Shown: positions 29,735 to 38,066 of the stretch, one piece after another
Numbering within the stretch: the first letter of the stretch is position 1
How the letters are laid out: the number at the start of each line of letters is the position of its first letter
Origin: Hydrogenophaga sp. Root209
GTDB taxonomy: Bacteria; Pseudomonadota; Gammaproteobacteria; Burkholderiales; Burkholderiaceae_C
NCBI RefSeq assembly: GCF_001428625.1
Contig: NZ_LMIE01000031.1
Coordinates: forward strand, 53,273 to 117,272
DNA: 64,000 nucleotides
Direction of reading: 5' to 3'
Notes under the pieces: generated by a model
Database searches by the model: none
Told to the model about the DNA's origin: nothing
The model's input: only the letters and a program-made list of their open reading frames with translations
Made by a program: the position numbers and the translations under genes

Positions 29735-30003
29735 GGTGGCTCTGGCTCCGGCTGATCCGGTCATCGGCGACCACGGGTCACGGCTCCACGAATGTCCCCC
29801 GGGGCCTTCGGCCCCTCCTCCTTGATTTCGCTGCGCCGTGCCCCATGGCCGCCGATGACCTGACCTCGTTGGCGCTCGGTCTGTTGACGTGCAAGCATCA
29901 CCTCTGCTCGCGGGCGCGGTGTGTTCTGCGCAGCGGCATCAAGGAGGAGGCGGCTCCAGCCGCCGGGGGACAGCCGCGGAGCAGAGCACACCGCGTCCGC
30001 GAG
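29735..30003. repeat. Nested inverted-repeat element (structured intergenic repeat)
   Basis: This gap between the LysR and RND genes holds three inverted repeats. A: 29759-29773 pairs with 29846-29860 (14 of 15). B: 29794-29836 pairs with 29928-29971; blocks of 9, 13 and about 8 bases match exactly and each arm carries its own mini-hairpin (GGCCTTCGGCC on the left, CGGCTCCAGCCG on the right). C: 29907-29931 pairs with 29979-30003 (22 of 25). No ORF is convincing. The left edge recurs at 63959-64000, so this is probably a dispersed family. Confidence 0.75.
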
Positions 30004-30020
30004 CCCGCGAGGTTCATCGC

Positions 30021-33000
30021 TTACAAGGCATCAGGCTCCCTCTCCACCCGGAACCAGGCCGCATACATCGCAGGCAAAGCCAGCAGGGTCAACACCGTTG
30101 CAACGACAAGACCCCCCATGATCGCCACCGCCATCGGGCCCCAGAACACGCTGCGCGACAACGGAATCATCGCCAGCACCGCCGCAGCGGCGGTCAGCAC
30201 GATCGGCCGCATGCGCCGCACAGCGGATTCGACCACCGCGTCCCAGGCCGGCACGCCACGCGCGCGGTCCTGCTCGATCTGATCGATCAGGATCACCGAG
30301 TTGCGCTGGATCATGCCCATGAGCGCAATCACGCCCAGCAAGGCCACGAAGCCGAACGGCCGGTTGAGCAAAAGCAACGCGCCCGCCACACCCGCCAGGC
30401 CCATCGGACCGGTGAGGAACACCAGCACCGAGCGGCTGAAACTCTGCAGCTGCAGCATGAGCAAGGTGAAGACGATGAACAGCATGAGCGGAATGCCCAC
30501 CACGATCGACGACGAACCCTTGCTGCTCTCGGCCACGGCGCCCGCCACCTCGATGCGGTAGTCGGAGAGCCCGCGCGCCGCCCAGCCGTCGCTGATCTGC
30601 TTGAGCACCGGTTGCAGCTCGGCCGTGACGGTGGCACCCTGCAGACCTTCCACCACATCACCCTGCACCGTGATCGCGTAGTCGCGGTTCTCCCGCCAGA
30701 GCACACCGGCCTCCCAGTCGAACACCGGCTTGGCAATCTGCAGCAAGGGAATACTTTGCCCGCTGCTCGTGGGCAGGTAGGTGTTGGCCAGATCGCTGAT
30801 CGCATCGCGCTCGCTCAATGGCTGGCGCAGCACGATGTCGATCAGCTTGTCACCGTCGCGGTACTGGCCCACGGTGCTGCCGGTGAGCAGGGTGCGCGCG
30901 GCCTGGGCGATCGACTGGCTGGACACACCCAGCGCACGCGCCTTGGCCTGGTCCACCTCCAACCGCAAGCGCTTGACCGACTCGTTCCAGTTGTCGTTCA
31001 CGCCGCGCATGTTGCTGTTGGCGCGCATCGCCACCTTCACCTCGTCGGCCAGCGTGCGCAGTTGCGTCGGGTCGGTGCCGACCACGCGGAACTGCACCGG
31101 ATACGGCACGGGTGGGCCGTTGGGCAGCAGCTTCACGCGGCCACGCAGCTCGGGGAACTCGGTTGCCAGCAAGGCCGGCAGCGCCTTGCGCAGGCGCTCG
31201 CGGGTCTTCAGGTCTTTAGGCAACACGATCATCTGCGACACGTTGGTCTGCGGAAAGATCTGGTCCAGCGGCAGATAGAAGCGCGGCACGCCCGAGCCGA
31301 TCCAGGTGCTCACGCTGGTCACGCCCTCTTCTGCCGTCATGCGCGCTTCCAGCCGCTTCGTCACCTCGTCCATGGCCTTGATGCTGCTACCCTCGGGCAG
31401 CCACACGTCCACCAGAATTTCGGGCCGGCTCGAATCCGGGAAGAACTGCTGCTGCACCTGGCCCATGCCGACGATGCCCAGCACGAAAGTGAGCACGGTG
31501 GCACCGATGGTGAGCCAGCGGTGTTGCACGCACCAGTCCACCAGCGCGCGGAAACGCACATAGAACGGACCGTCGAACACCTCATGCACCTCACCCACAT
31601 GGGGCTTGACCTTGAGCAGGCGCACGCCCAGGTAGGGCACAAAGAACACCGCCACGATCCACGACAGCAACAGCGCGATGACGGTCACCGCGAAGATCGC
31701 GAAGGTGTATTCACCGGTGGTGGAGTTGGCCAGGCCGATCGGCAGGAAACCGGCGGCCGTGATCAGCGTGCCGGTGAGCATGGGCATGGCCGTGGCCTCC
31801 CAGGTGAAGGTAGCCGCGCGCACCATGCTGTAGCCCTCTTCGAGCTTGCGCACCATCATCTCCACCGCAATGATCGCGTCGTCCACCAGCAGGCCCAGGG
31901 CAATGATCAGCGAGCCCAGCGAGATCTTGTGCAGACCGATCTTGAAGTAGTTCATGGCCAGGAACGTCATGGCCAGCACCAGCGGAATCGTGATGAAGAC
32001 CACCAGTCCGGGGCGCATGTCCAGCGTGTAGCCGCGCAGGCCCTTGCTGCCCGCGCGCCTGTGCAGTCCGAGCGCCAGAAAACTCACCACCAGCACGATC
32101 ACCACCGCCTCGATCAGCACCGTCACGAACTCGTTCACGCTCCGGGTCACCGCGCTGGGCTGGTCCTGCACTTGCGCCAGCACCATGCCCGCGGGCAGCG
32201 TGGCCTCGATGCCGGCCACCGTGGTCTTGAGTGCCTTGCCCAGCGCAATGATGTCGCCGCCCTTGGCCATGGAAATGCCCAGGCCGATGCTGTCCTTGCC
32301 GTTGTGGCGCACCAGCACCTGCGGCGGATCCACATAGTCCAGGCGGATGTCGGCGATGTCGCCCAGGCGGATCTGCGTGCCATTGGCCGCGCGGATCGGC
32401 ATGGCGCCGAGCTGCTCCACCGAATTGAAAGCGCCGGCCACGCGCACCTGAACCACGTCCTGCGGCGACTGCACCGCGCCGGCCGAGGCCACCGCGTTCT
32501 GCTGCCCCAGGGCGTCGAACACCTGCTGCAGATTCAGCCCCAGCACCGCCAGCCGTTTCTGCGAAATCTCGATGAACAACTTCTCGTCCTGCGCGCCGAA
32601 GAGTTCAACCTTGCTCACGTCGGGCACACGCAGCAGTTGCTGGCGCACGTTGTCGGCCACCTGCTTCTTGTCGGCATACGAGAAGCCGTCGCCCTGCAGC
32701 GCGTAGATCACGCCGAACACGTCGCCGAACTCGTCGTTGAAAAACGGCCCCACCACGCCTTGCGGCAGGGTGGCCTGCATGTCGCCGATCTTCTTGCGCG
32801 CCGTGTACCAGATCTGCGGCACCTCCTTGGGCGGTGACGAGTCTTTCAACTGGAAGATCACCAGCGTTTCGCCGGGTTTGGAATAGCTGCGGATCTTGTC
32901 CGCGTAGGGCACCTCCTGCAGCGTCTTCTCGATGCGGTCGGACACCTGCTCGGCCACCTGCTCTGCGGTGGCGCCGGGCCAGTAGGCCCGCACCACCATG

Positions 33001-33185
33001 GCGCGAAAGGTGAACGGCGGGTCTTCGTCCTGGCCGAGCTGGAAGTACGCCGCCACGCCCAGCAGCATGAGCACGATCATCAGGTAGCGGGTGAAGGCCT
33101 GGTGGTCCAGCGCCCACTGCGAGAGGTTGAAGCGGGAGACCCAGGTGGCCGCCTGGTCGGCGGATGAGTAGTCGGACGAGCTCAT
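30021..33185 (-). CDS. RND efflux transporter, inner-membrane pump subunit
   Basis: A 1054-residue AcrB-fold resistance-nodulation-division pump driven by the proton gradient. There are 12 TM segments in the 1+5+1+5 pattern with two large periplasmic loops. TM4 carries the paired acids in [36 protein letters not shown] is the TM10-11 region of this subgroup. It starts [35 protein letters not shown] at 33185, 7 bases after the adaptor stop. No outer-membrane channel gene lies next to it, so it would borrow one. The substrate is unknown. Confidence 0.93.
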   Translation of the reverse strand: MSSSDYSSADQAATWVSRFNLSQWALDHQAFTRYLMIVLMLLGVAAYFQLGQDEDPPFTFRAMVVRAYWPGATAEQVAEQVSDRIEKTLQEVPYADKIRSYSKPGETLVIFQLKDSSPPKEVPQIWYTARKKIGDMQATLPQGVVGPFFNDEFGDVFGVIYALQGDGFSYADKKQVADNVRQQLLRVPDVSKVELFGAQDEKLFIEISQKRLAVLGLNLQQVFDALGQQNAVASAGAVQSPQDVVQVRVAGAFNSVEQLGAMPIRAANGTQIRLGDIADIRLDYVDPPQVLVRHNGKDSIGLGISMAKGGDIIALGKALKTTVAGIEATLPAGMVLAQVQDQPSAVTRSVNEFVTVLIEAVVIVLVVSFLALGLHRRAGSKGLRGYTLDMRPGLVVFITIPLVLAMTFLAMNYFKIGLHKISLGSLIIALGLLVDDAIIAVEMMVRKLEEGYSMVRAATFTWEATAMPMLTGTLITAAGFLPIGLANSTTGEYTFAIFAVTVIALLLSWIVAVFFVPYLGVRLLKVKPHVGEVHEVFDGPFYVRFRALVDWCVQHRWLTIGATVLTFVLGIVGMGQVQQQFFPDSSRPEILVDVWLPEGSSIKAMDEVTKRLEARMTAEEGVTSVSTWIGSGVPRFYLPLDQIFPQTNVSQMIVLPKDLKTRERLRKALPALLATEFPELRGRVKLLPNGPPVPYPVQFRVVGTDPTQLRTLADEVKVAMRANSNMRGVNDNWNESVKRLRLEVDQAKARALGVSSQSIAQAARTLLTGSTVGQYRDGDKLIDIVLRQPLSERDAISDLANTYLPTSSGQSIPLLQIAKPVFDWEAGVLWRENRDYAITVQGDVVEGLQGATVTAELQPVLKQISDGWAARGLSDYRIEVAGAVAESSKGSSSIVVGIPLMLFIVFTLLMLQLQSFSRSVLVFLTGPMGLAGVAGALLLLNRPFGFVALLGVIALMGMIQRNSVILIDQIEQDRARGVPAWDAVVESAVRRMRPIVLTAAAAVLAMIPLSRSVFWGPMAVAIMGGLVVATVLTLLALPAMYAAWFRVEREPDAL

Positions 33186-33192
33186 GCCGGCC

Positions 33193-34311
33193 TCACTTCG
33201 TGGCCGCGCCAACAAAGCGCGTGACCGTCTGCCCCGGCGACAACACATGCACGCCAGCGGCCACCACCTCGTCGCCCGGCTTGAGGCCCGAGGCAATCAC
33301 CATCTCGTTGCCGTCGGCGCCGGCCACCACCACTGGGCGCGGCTGCACCGTGTTGCTGGCCGCGTCAAACACCCAGACGGCGCTGCCACTGCGGTCTCCG
33401 GCGTCCGAGCGCATCAGCGCCGAGGTCGGCAGCTTGATCACAGCGGTGGGCCCACCGGGGGGCGGAACCATGGTCACATAGGCCGTGGCGCCCAGCGGCG
33501 CGGCCGCGCCTTCGGGCAAAGCCAGCTTCACCTGGTAGGTGCGTGTGATCGGGTCAGCACTGGCCGCCACTTCGCGCACCACGGCGTCCAGCGGCGTGGC
33601 GGCGCCCGCGGGTCCGTTGGGAGCACCAGCCCACAGGCGCACCTGCGCAGCCTGACCCACACGCAGCAGCGCCAACCGGTCTTCGGGCACCGCGAAAACC
33701 ACGTCGCGGGCGCCATCACGCGCCAGGCGCACCACCGGCGCGCCGGCCGCCACCACCTGCCCCACTTCAGCCTCGACCGCCACCACCACGCCAGCGCCGT
33801 CGGCCAGCAAGCGGGCATAGCCGGCCTGATTGCCCTGCACCGCACCCTGGGCACGCGCCTGGCGCAACGAGGCGTCGGCCGATTGCAGCGTGGCCTGGCG
33901 TCGTTCGATCTCGGCGCCACTCACGAAGCCCTGGGCCAGCAGTTCCTGAAAACGCTTGAGGTCGGCCGCGGCCAGATCGCGCTGGGTCTGCGCCGCGCTC
34001 ACCTGGGCCTGCGCGGCCTGGCTCGACAACGCAAGGTCCTGCGCATCCAGCTGGGCCAGCAACTGCCCCACCTTCACCCGCTGCCCCACCTCGGCCGGGC
34101 GCTGCACCAGCTTGCCCCCGACCCGGAAGCCCAGGCGCGATTCGGTGCGAGCACGCACCTCGCCGGCGTACTCGGTCCTGGCCCCCAGGGCGCTCGCGCC
34201 CACGGTCATCAGCTTGACCGAACGGATCGGCTCGACAGGCGCGGGCGCGGGAGAACACGCCACCATGGCAAGCGTGGCGGTCACGATCAGGACAAAATTC
34301 GGCGTTTTCAT
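33193..34311 (-). CDS. RND efflux periplasmic adaptor (membrane fusion lipoprotein)
   Basis: A 372-residue HlyD/AcrA-type adaptor that bridges the pump and an outer-membrane channel. The start at 34311 gives a lipoprotein signal (MKTPNFVLIVTATLAMVACS, acylated Cys19). Then come the barrel-sandwich half (RLGFRVGGKLVQRPAEVGQRVKVGQLLAQLD), an Ala/Gln-rich coiled coil (about 75-150), the second lipoyl half (AEVGQVVAAGAPVVRL) and the beta barrel. It is first in a two-gene operon whose promoter and operator are at 34375-34403. Confidence 0.93.
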   Translation of the reverse strand: MKTPNFVLIVTATLAMVACSPAPAPVEPIRSVKLMTVGASALGARTEYAGEVRARTESRLGFRVGGKLVQRPAEVGQRVKVGQLLAQLDAQDLALSSQAAQAQVSAAQTQRDLAAADLKRFQELLAQGFVSGAEIERRQATLQSADASLRQARAQGAVQGNQAGYARLLADGAGVVVAVEAEVGQVVAAGAPVVRLARDGARDVVFAVPEDRLALLRVGQAAQVRLWAGAPNGPAGAATPLDAVVREVAASADPITRTYQVKLALPEGAAAPLGATAYVTMVPPPGGPTAVIKLPTSALMRSDAGDRSGSAVWVFDAASNTVQPRPVVVAGADGNEMVIASGLKPGDEVVAAGVHVLSPGQTVTRFVGAATK

Positions 34312-34374
34312 GGTGCTCTGGGCGAGGTGAGAATGGAAGGCGCGCGGCACATTCAGGCCGCTGCGGATACCCGT

Positions 34375-34403
34375 ATATTAATGACTGACCGGTTAGTAAT
34401 CAA
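34375..34403 (-). promoter_or_regulatory. Promoter with embedded palindromic operator for the RND operon
   Basis: On the minus strand TTGATT (34398-34403), a 17-base spacer, then TAATAT (34375-34380). The spacer contains ACTAACCGGTCAGT (34384-34397), a near-perfect palindrome centred on ACCGGT, the kind of site bound by TetR-family repressors of efflux operons. It lies 64 bases before the adaptor start. A repressor here would occlude the promoter directly. No TetR gene is present in the window. Confidence 0.75.
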
Positions 34404-34432
34404 AAATATCGATCAAATTGGCCTTCATTCCC

Positions 34433-35377
34433 ATGACGCAACCCACCCCGTCGGTCCAACTCCCGCCTCCTGATGGCCGTGCCCACGCTGCGGCACAAGC
34501 CACCGCGCTGGGCGCGCTGGGTGGCGGCGTCGAGCACTACGAAAATTTCCCGGTGGCCTCCTGGCTCTGCCCGCCCAAGCTCAGACCCACGGTCGCGGCC
34601 ATCTACCGTTTCGCCCGCACCGCGGACGACATTGCCGACGAAGGCTCGGCCAGCGCCGCAGAACGGCTGGCCGATCTGGCCGCGTACCGCAACGAACTGG
34701 CGCTGTGCATCGTCAAGGCCGCTGGCGGCGCGGTCGCGCCCTGGCCGCAGCGCTGGCCCGCCGTGTTCGAACCGCTGGGCCTGGCCGTGGCCCGCCACGC
34801 GCTGCCGAGCGATCTGCTGCACGACCTGCTGAGCGCCTTCGAGCAGGACGTGCGCTACACCGAACAACAACACCGCTACGCCAGCACCGAGGAGTTGCTG
34901 GGTTATTGCCGCCTCTCGGCCAACCCGGTGGGGCGCCTGCTGCTGCACCTGTATGGCGTGCACGACGCGCGATCGCTTCAGCAAAGCGACCAGATCTGCA
35001 GCGCCCTGCAGCTCATCAATTTCTGGCAGGACATCAGCCGCGATCTGCCCAATGGGCGCTGCTACCTGCCGGCCGACACCTTGCAGCGCCATGGGCTGCA
35101 GGTGATCGATTTCGAGAGTGCCCAGCTGGAGGTCACGCCCGACAGACGCGCCGTGGTGGCCGAGCTCTGCGCCTACGCGCGCGCCCTCATGCAGCTCGGC
35201 GCACCACTGGCGCGCCGCGTACCGGGGCGTGCCGGCTGGGAACTGCGTCTGGTGGTGCAAGGCGGCTTGCGCATCCTGGAGCTCATTGAAGAGCAGGACC
35301 ACCGCAGCTGGCAGACCCGCGTGAAGCTGCAGCGCGCCGATCTGCCCCGGCTGGTCTGGCAATCACTCTGGATGTGA
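34433..35377 (+). CDS. hpnC: Squalene-pathway enzyme, HpnC type
   Basis: A 314-residue trans-isoprenyl diphosphate synthase-fold protein. VEHYENFPVASWLCP and YRFARTADDIADEG give the first Asp-rich motif, and INFWQDISRDLPNGRCYLP the second, as in HpnC (hydroxysqualene synthase) rather than HpnD. HpnC converts presqualene diphosphate to hydroxysqualene in the route to hopanoids. The ATG at 34433 was chosen; a TTG at 34418 is possible. No hpnD or hpnE is adjacent. It is divergent from the RND operon. Confidence 0.85.
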   Translation: MTQPTPSVQLPPPDGRAHAAAQATALGALGGGVEHYENFPVASWLCPPKLRPTVAAIYRFARTADDIADEGSASAAERLADLAAYRNELALCIVKAAGGAVAPWPQRWPAVFEPLGLAVARHALPSDLLHDLLSAFEQDVRYTEQQHRYASTEELLGYCRLSANPVGRLLLHLYGVHDARSLQQSDQICSALQLINFWQDISRDLPNGRCYLPADTLQRHGLQVIDFESAQLEVTPDRRAVVAELCAYARALMQLGAPLARRVPGRAGWELRLVVQGGLRILELIEEQDHRSWQTRVKLQRADLPRLVWQSLWM

Positions 35378-35413
35378 ACGCCGCGCCCTGATCCGGGCGT
35401 GAGCGTGAGGGCC

Positions 35414-36253
35414 TCAACGCTTCAGCAGAGCAACCCGCGCCGTCATTCTCCGACGCTGGTAGACGGTCCCGGCGGCCACGACCAGTCCGATGACCAACAG
35501 GGCCAATGAACCCGGTTCAGGCACCGGGTTTGGATCCACGATGACCCCACCCTCCTGCTCGAAGCCGGCATATCGGACGGATTGCTGGGAGTAGTTGTAG
35601 AACCCGAACTCGCCTGAGGTGAAGGTGTTGTCCGCCACCGTCACATTCCAGAGTTCATCGAGTCCTTTCTTGACCACGATGGTGAACTCTCCTGCCACCA
35701 AATTGAAGTCCAGCCGGAAGTCGTAGAGCGTGTTGTCTTCCCACCCCTTGCTGCTGGACTGGTTGGTGGCCAGCACGTCCACGTCGCCAAAGTTCACCTG
35801 GTTCTCCCAGAGCTCGGCCAGCGAAAGATCGGTCAGACCGTCGCCGGTGGCACCCGTCACTTTCTTCACCGCCATGCCCTCGGCGGCTGTTCGGCCCTCA
35901 TAGCCTTGGGTGCCCTGCTTCCAGTCGAACAAATAGAAATTGCTCGAATTCTGGTAGCCAAACACGAAGCCCATGTAGTCGTCGTCCCCGCCGCTCTCAA
36001 GCACCTGCCAGGAGCCCTGGATGGAATAGCTGGTCTGGTTGAGGTTGTTCAGATAGAACGAAGGGTCGGCATTGACCACCTGTTGTACCGCTTCATTGCC
36101 CGGCTCAAGCACCCAGCTGCCCGCTGGTTGGCCCCCAGCGAAGTCAAGCGTCAAAGGTGACCAGGAGCTCAGGTCGATGGGCGCGGCCTGCGCGGCCCAT
36201 GACGCCCCCGAGAGCAACGCCACGAGCCAGATCCGGGTGGAGAAGTTTTTCAC
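35414..36253 (-). CDS. PEP-CTERM sorted protein with a thrombospondin-C-like domain
   Basis: A 279-residue exported protein. The start is a GTG at 36253 with AGGAG 8 bases upstream; it gives a clean signal peptide (KNFSTRIWLVALLSGASWAAQA). The body resembles the thrombospondin C-terminal lectin-like domain: DDDYMGFVFGYQNSSNFYLF followed by DWKQGTQGY, then GWEDNTLYDFRLDF and SGEFGFYNYSQQSVRYAGF. The C-terminus is VPEPGSLALLVIGLVV plus an Arg cluster (from residue 244), the exosortase sorting signal for proteins tied to exopolysaccharide export. No exosortase gene is in the window. The Asp cluster suggests calcium binding (inference). Confidence 0.85.
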   Translation of the reverse strand: MKNFSTRIWLVALLSGASWAAQAAPIDLSSWSPLTLDFAGGQPAGSWVLEPGNEAVQQVVNADPSFYLNNLNQTSYSIQGSWQVLESGGDDDYMGFVFGYQNSSNFYLFDWKQGTQGYEGRTAAEGMAVKKVTGATGDGLTDLSLAELWENQVNFGDVDVLATNQSSSKGWEDNTLYDFRLDFNLVAGEFTIVVKKGLDELWNVTVADNTFTSGEFGFYNYSQQSVRYAGFEQEGGVIVDPNPVPEPGSLALLVIGLVVAAGTVYQRRRMTARVALLKR

Positions 36254-36544
36254 GATGAGGACTCCTGGAAGAAGTGCAGACATGGGATTGCCGCAACTCA
36301 TGACCAGGGGCGGTCACCACAGCTCAATACGGACCCCTGAGACCAAGGCACAGCAAGCGTTGAGGCGTCGTGCATCGCATGCTTCATGCCATGAAGAATT
36401 TCTCAACAAAAACAAAGAGATGGCTGAGGCCCCTGATCGCACGTTCACAAAACTGCAAAGAAACCCGACAGGTGAACGGACGACATTGCGTGCTGCCAAG
36501 CCCCCGGGCTTCGACGGCATTTTGAAAGCCAGGTTGCCCTGCGA

Positions 36545-37423
36545 CTACCCCAACAGGGCCGCCAGGCCGCCCTCGGCCTCAAACCGCTGATTGCGGTAGG
36601 TCAGCCTTGTGGGGCCGGGCCACACGCGCTGCGCGATGCTGTGCGCCGGATCGCCGGGGTAGCAGATCACGCGCACGCCGTCCTGATCGAACGGCTCGGG
36701 CTCGATCAGCGCGGGTGGTCGGCTGCGGGCAGCGGCCATCACCTGGGCAGCGGTGCTCAGGTGACTGAGCTGCCCCAGGCTCATGATCTGAGGCGGCGCC
36801 AGATCGATCTCGCCCGCCCAGTAACGCTCCAGCCCCCGGCGCGGCGCCAGCCACACGGCTTCGGTGGCCTCGAAGGTGCAATGCTCGGCCTCCTGGCCCT
36901 GCGGCGCGGTGGCCACGAAGAAGCGGGTGTCGAAGCGCTTGTTGGTCACCGACGGCACGCGTGGCGTGACCCAGCGCGACCACGGCAACACACTGGCGGT
37001 GGACACCGGGCAACCGAGCTGGTGCAGGGCGGCGGCAAAGCCGGTGCCCGCGGCGGTGAGCTCACGCATGCGCGGGATCAGATCCGCGCGATGCACCTGG
37101 CCCAGCAGCAGGCCGCATTCTTCGAACGTCTCGCGCAGGGCCGCTACGTGCAGGCCCAGCGCCGTCTCGGCGTCCAGACCCGGCTCGTTCAAACCTTGCG
37201 CGCAATCGAGCCCGGAACGGTCCACCGCCGCGGCATCCACCTGGTGGTCGGCGGCATCGAGCTTGCCGCCAGGAAACACGTGCACGCCACCGAGCACGCC
37301 CGAGTTGCCGTGCCGGCGCACCAGCAGCACCTCCAGCCCTTGAGGTCCGTCGCGCACCACCATGACGGTGGCAGAGGCCACGGGCGGCGTGTGAACGGTG
37401 TCTGAATTGATCGTGAGGGCCAT
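36545..37423 (-). CDS. NUDIX hydrolase (NUDT19-like)
   Basis: A 292-residue protein of the larger NUDIX type related to NUDT19/RDD hydrolases, which often cleave CoA derivatives. The Nudix box is spread out: PGGKLDAADHQ near 51, an insertion of about 40 residues, then AALRETFEECGLLLG at about 95-109 with the catalytic REtfEE core. The split is normal for this subgroup. It is divergent from cheW. The substrate is not deducible. Confidence 0.85.
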   Translation of the reverse strand: MALTINSDTVHTPPVASATVMVVRDGPQGLEVLLVRRHGNSGVLGGVHVFPGGKLDAADHQVDAAAVDRSGLDCAQGLNEPGLDAETALGLHVAALRETFEECGLLLGQVHRADLIPRMRELTAAGTGFAAALHQLGCPVSTASVLPWSRWVTPRVPSVTNKRFDTRFFVATAPQGQEAEHCTFEATEAVWLAPRRGLERYWAGEIDLAPPQIMSLGQLSHLSTAAQVMAAARSRPPALIEPEPFDQDGVRVICYPGDPAHSIAQRVWPGPTRLTYRNQRFEAEGGLAALLG

Positions 37424-37523
37424 GCGTGGATTGTCGGCGAGAGCTCGTCCAGCGGGGTCAACCCGGGCTCAAGAAACCCGGGCAGGTGTCGATACGCAAG
37501 TATCAACCCCACACCCTGGACCC

Positions 37524-38060
37524 ATGGACGCCCACAACACCCCCACCCCCGCGGTCCTTTCTCCCAGCGCGCCCACGCGCCGCCATGCCCCGGTGCTGGC
37601 GGGTGCCGGTGAGTTCCTGAGCTTTCGCCTGGGCGCCGAGGAGTACGGCATCGACATCCTGCGCGTGCAGGAGATACGCTCGTACGAAGAGCCCACCCGC
37701 ATCGCCAACGCGCCCGAATCCATCAAAGGCGTGGTCAACCTGCGCGGCGTGATCGTGCCGGTGGTGGACATGCGCATCAAGCTGGGCTGCGCCAAGGTGG
37801 AATACAACGCCTTGACCGTGGTGATCGTGCTCAGCGTGCACAACCGCGTGGTGGGCCTGGTGGTCGACTCGGTGAGTGATGTGATCCGGCTCGGCCAGGA
37901 ACACATCAAGGCCGCGCCGCAGATCAACACCTCCCTGGACGCCGGTTTCATCACCGGCATCGCCAGCGTGGGCGAGCGCATGCTCATCCTCGCCGACATC
38001 GAAGCCTTGCTCGGCAGCTCCGACCTGGGCCTGGTCACCCCCACCGAAACCCTGCAGTAA
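37524..38060 (+). CDS. cheW: Chemotaxis coupling protein CheW
   Basis: A 178-residue adaptor that links chemoreceptors to the CheA kinase. After a 28-residue Pro-rich lead come EFLSFRLGAEEYGIDILRVQEIRSY, NLRGVIVPVVDMRIKLG and VVGLVVDSVSDVIRL, the three conserved CheW stretches. The start at 37524 (MDAHNTPTP) was preferred because the upstream in-frame extension to 37398 is antisense to the NUDIX start region. It is 6 bases ahead of the receptor gene, so the two form an operon. Confidence 0.93.
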   Translation: MDAHNTPTPAVLSPSAPTRRHAPVLAGAGEFLSFRLGAEEYGIDILRVQEIRSYEEPTRIANAPESIKGVVNLRGVIVPVVDMRIKLGCAKVEYNALTVVIVLSVHNRVVGLVVDSVSDVIRLGQEHIKAAPQINTSLDAGFITGIASVGERMLILADIEALLGSSDLGLVTPTETLQ

Positions 38061-38066
38061 ACCGTC

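Noticed and set aside
29889-32837. A 982-codon open frame on the plus strand opposite the RND pump gene
   Set aside because: It is a shadow of the high-GC pump gene: His/Gln/Arg-rich, no domain, and the minus strand holds a full AcrB-fold protein.
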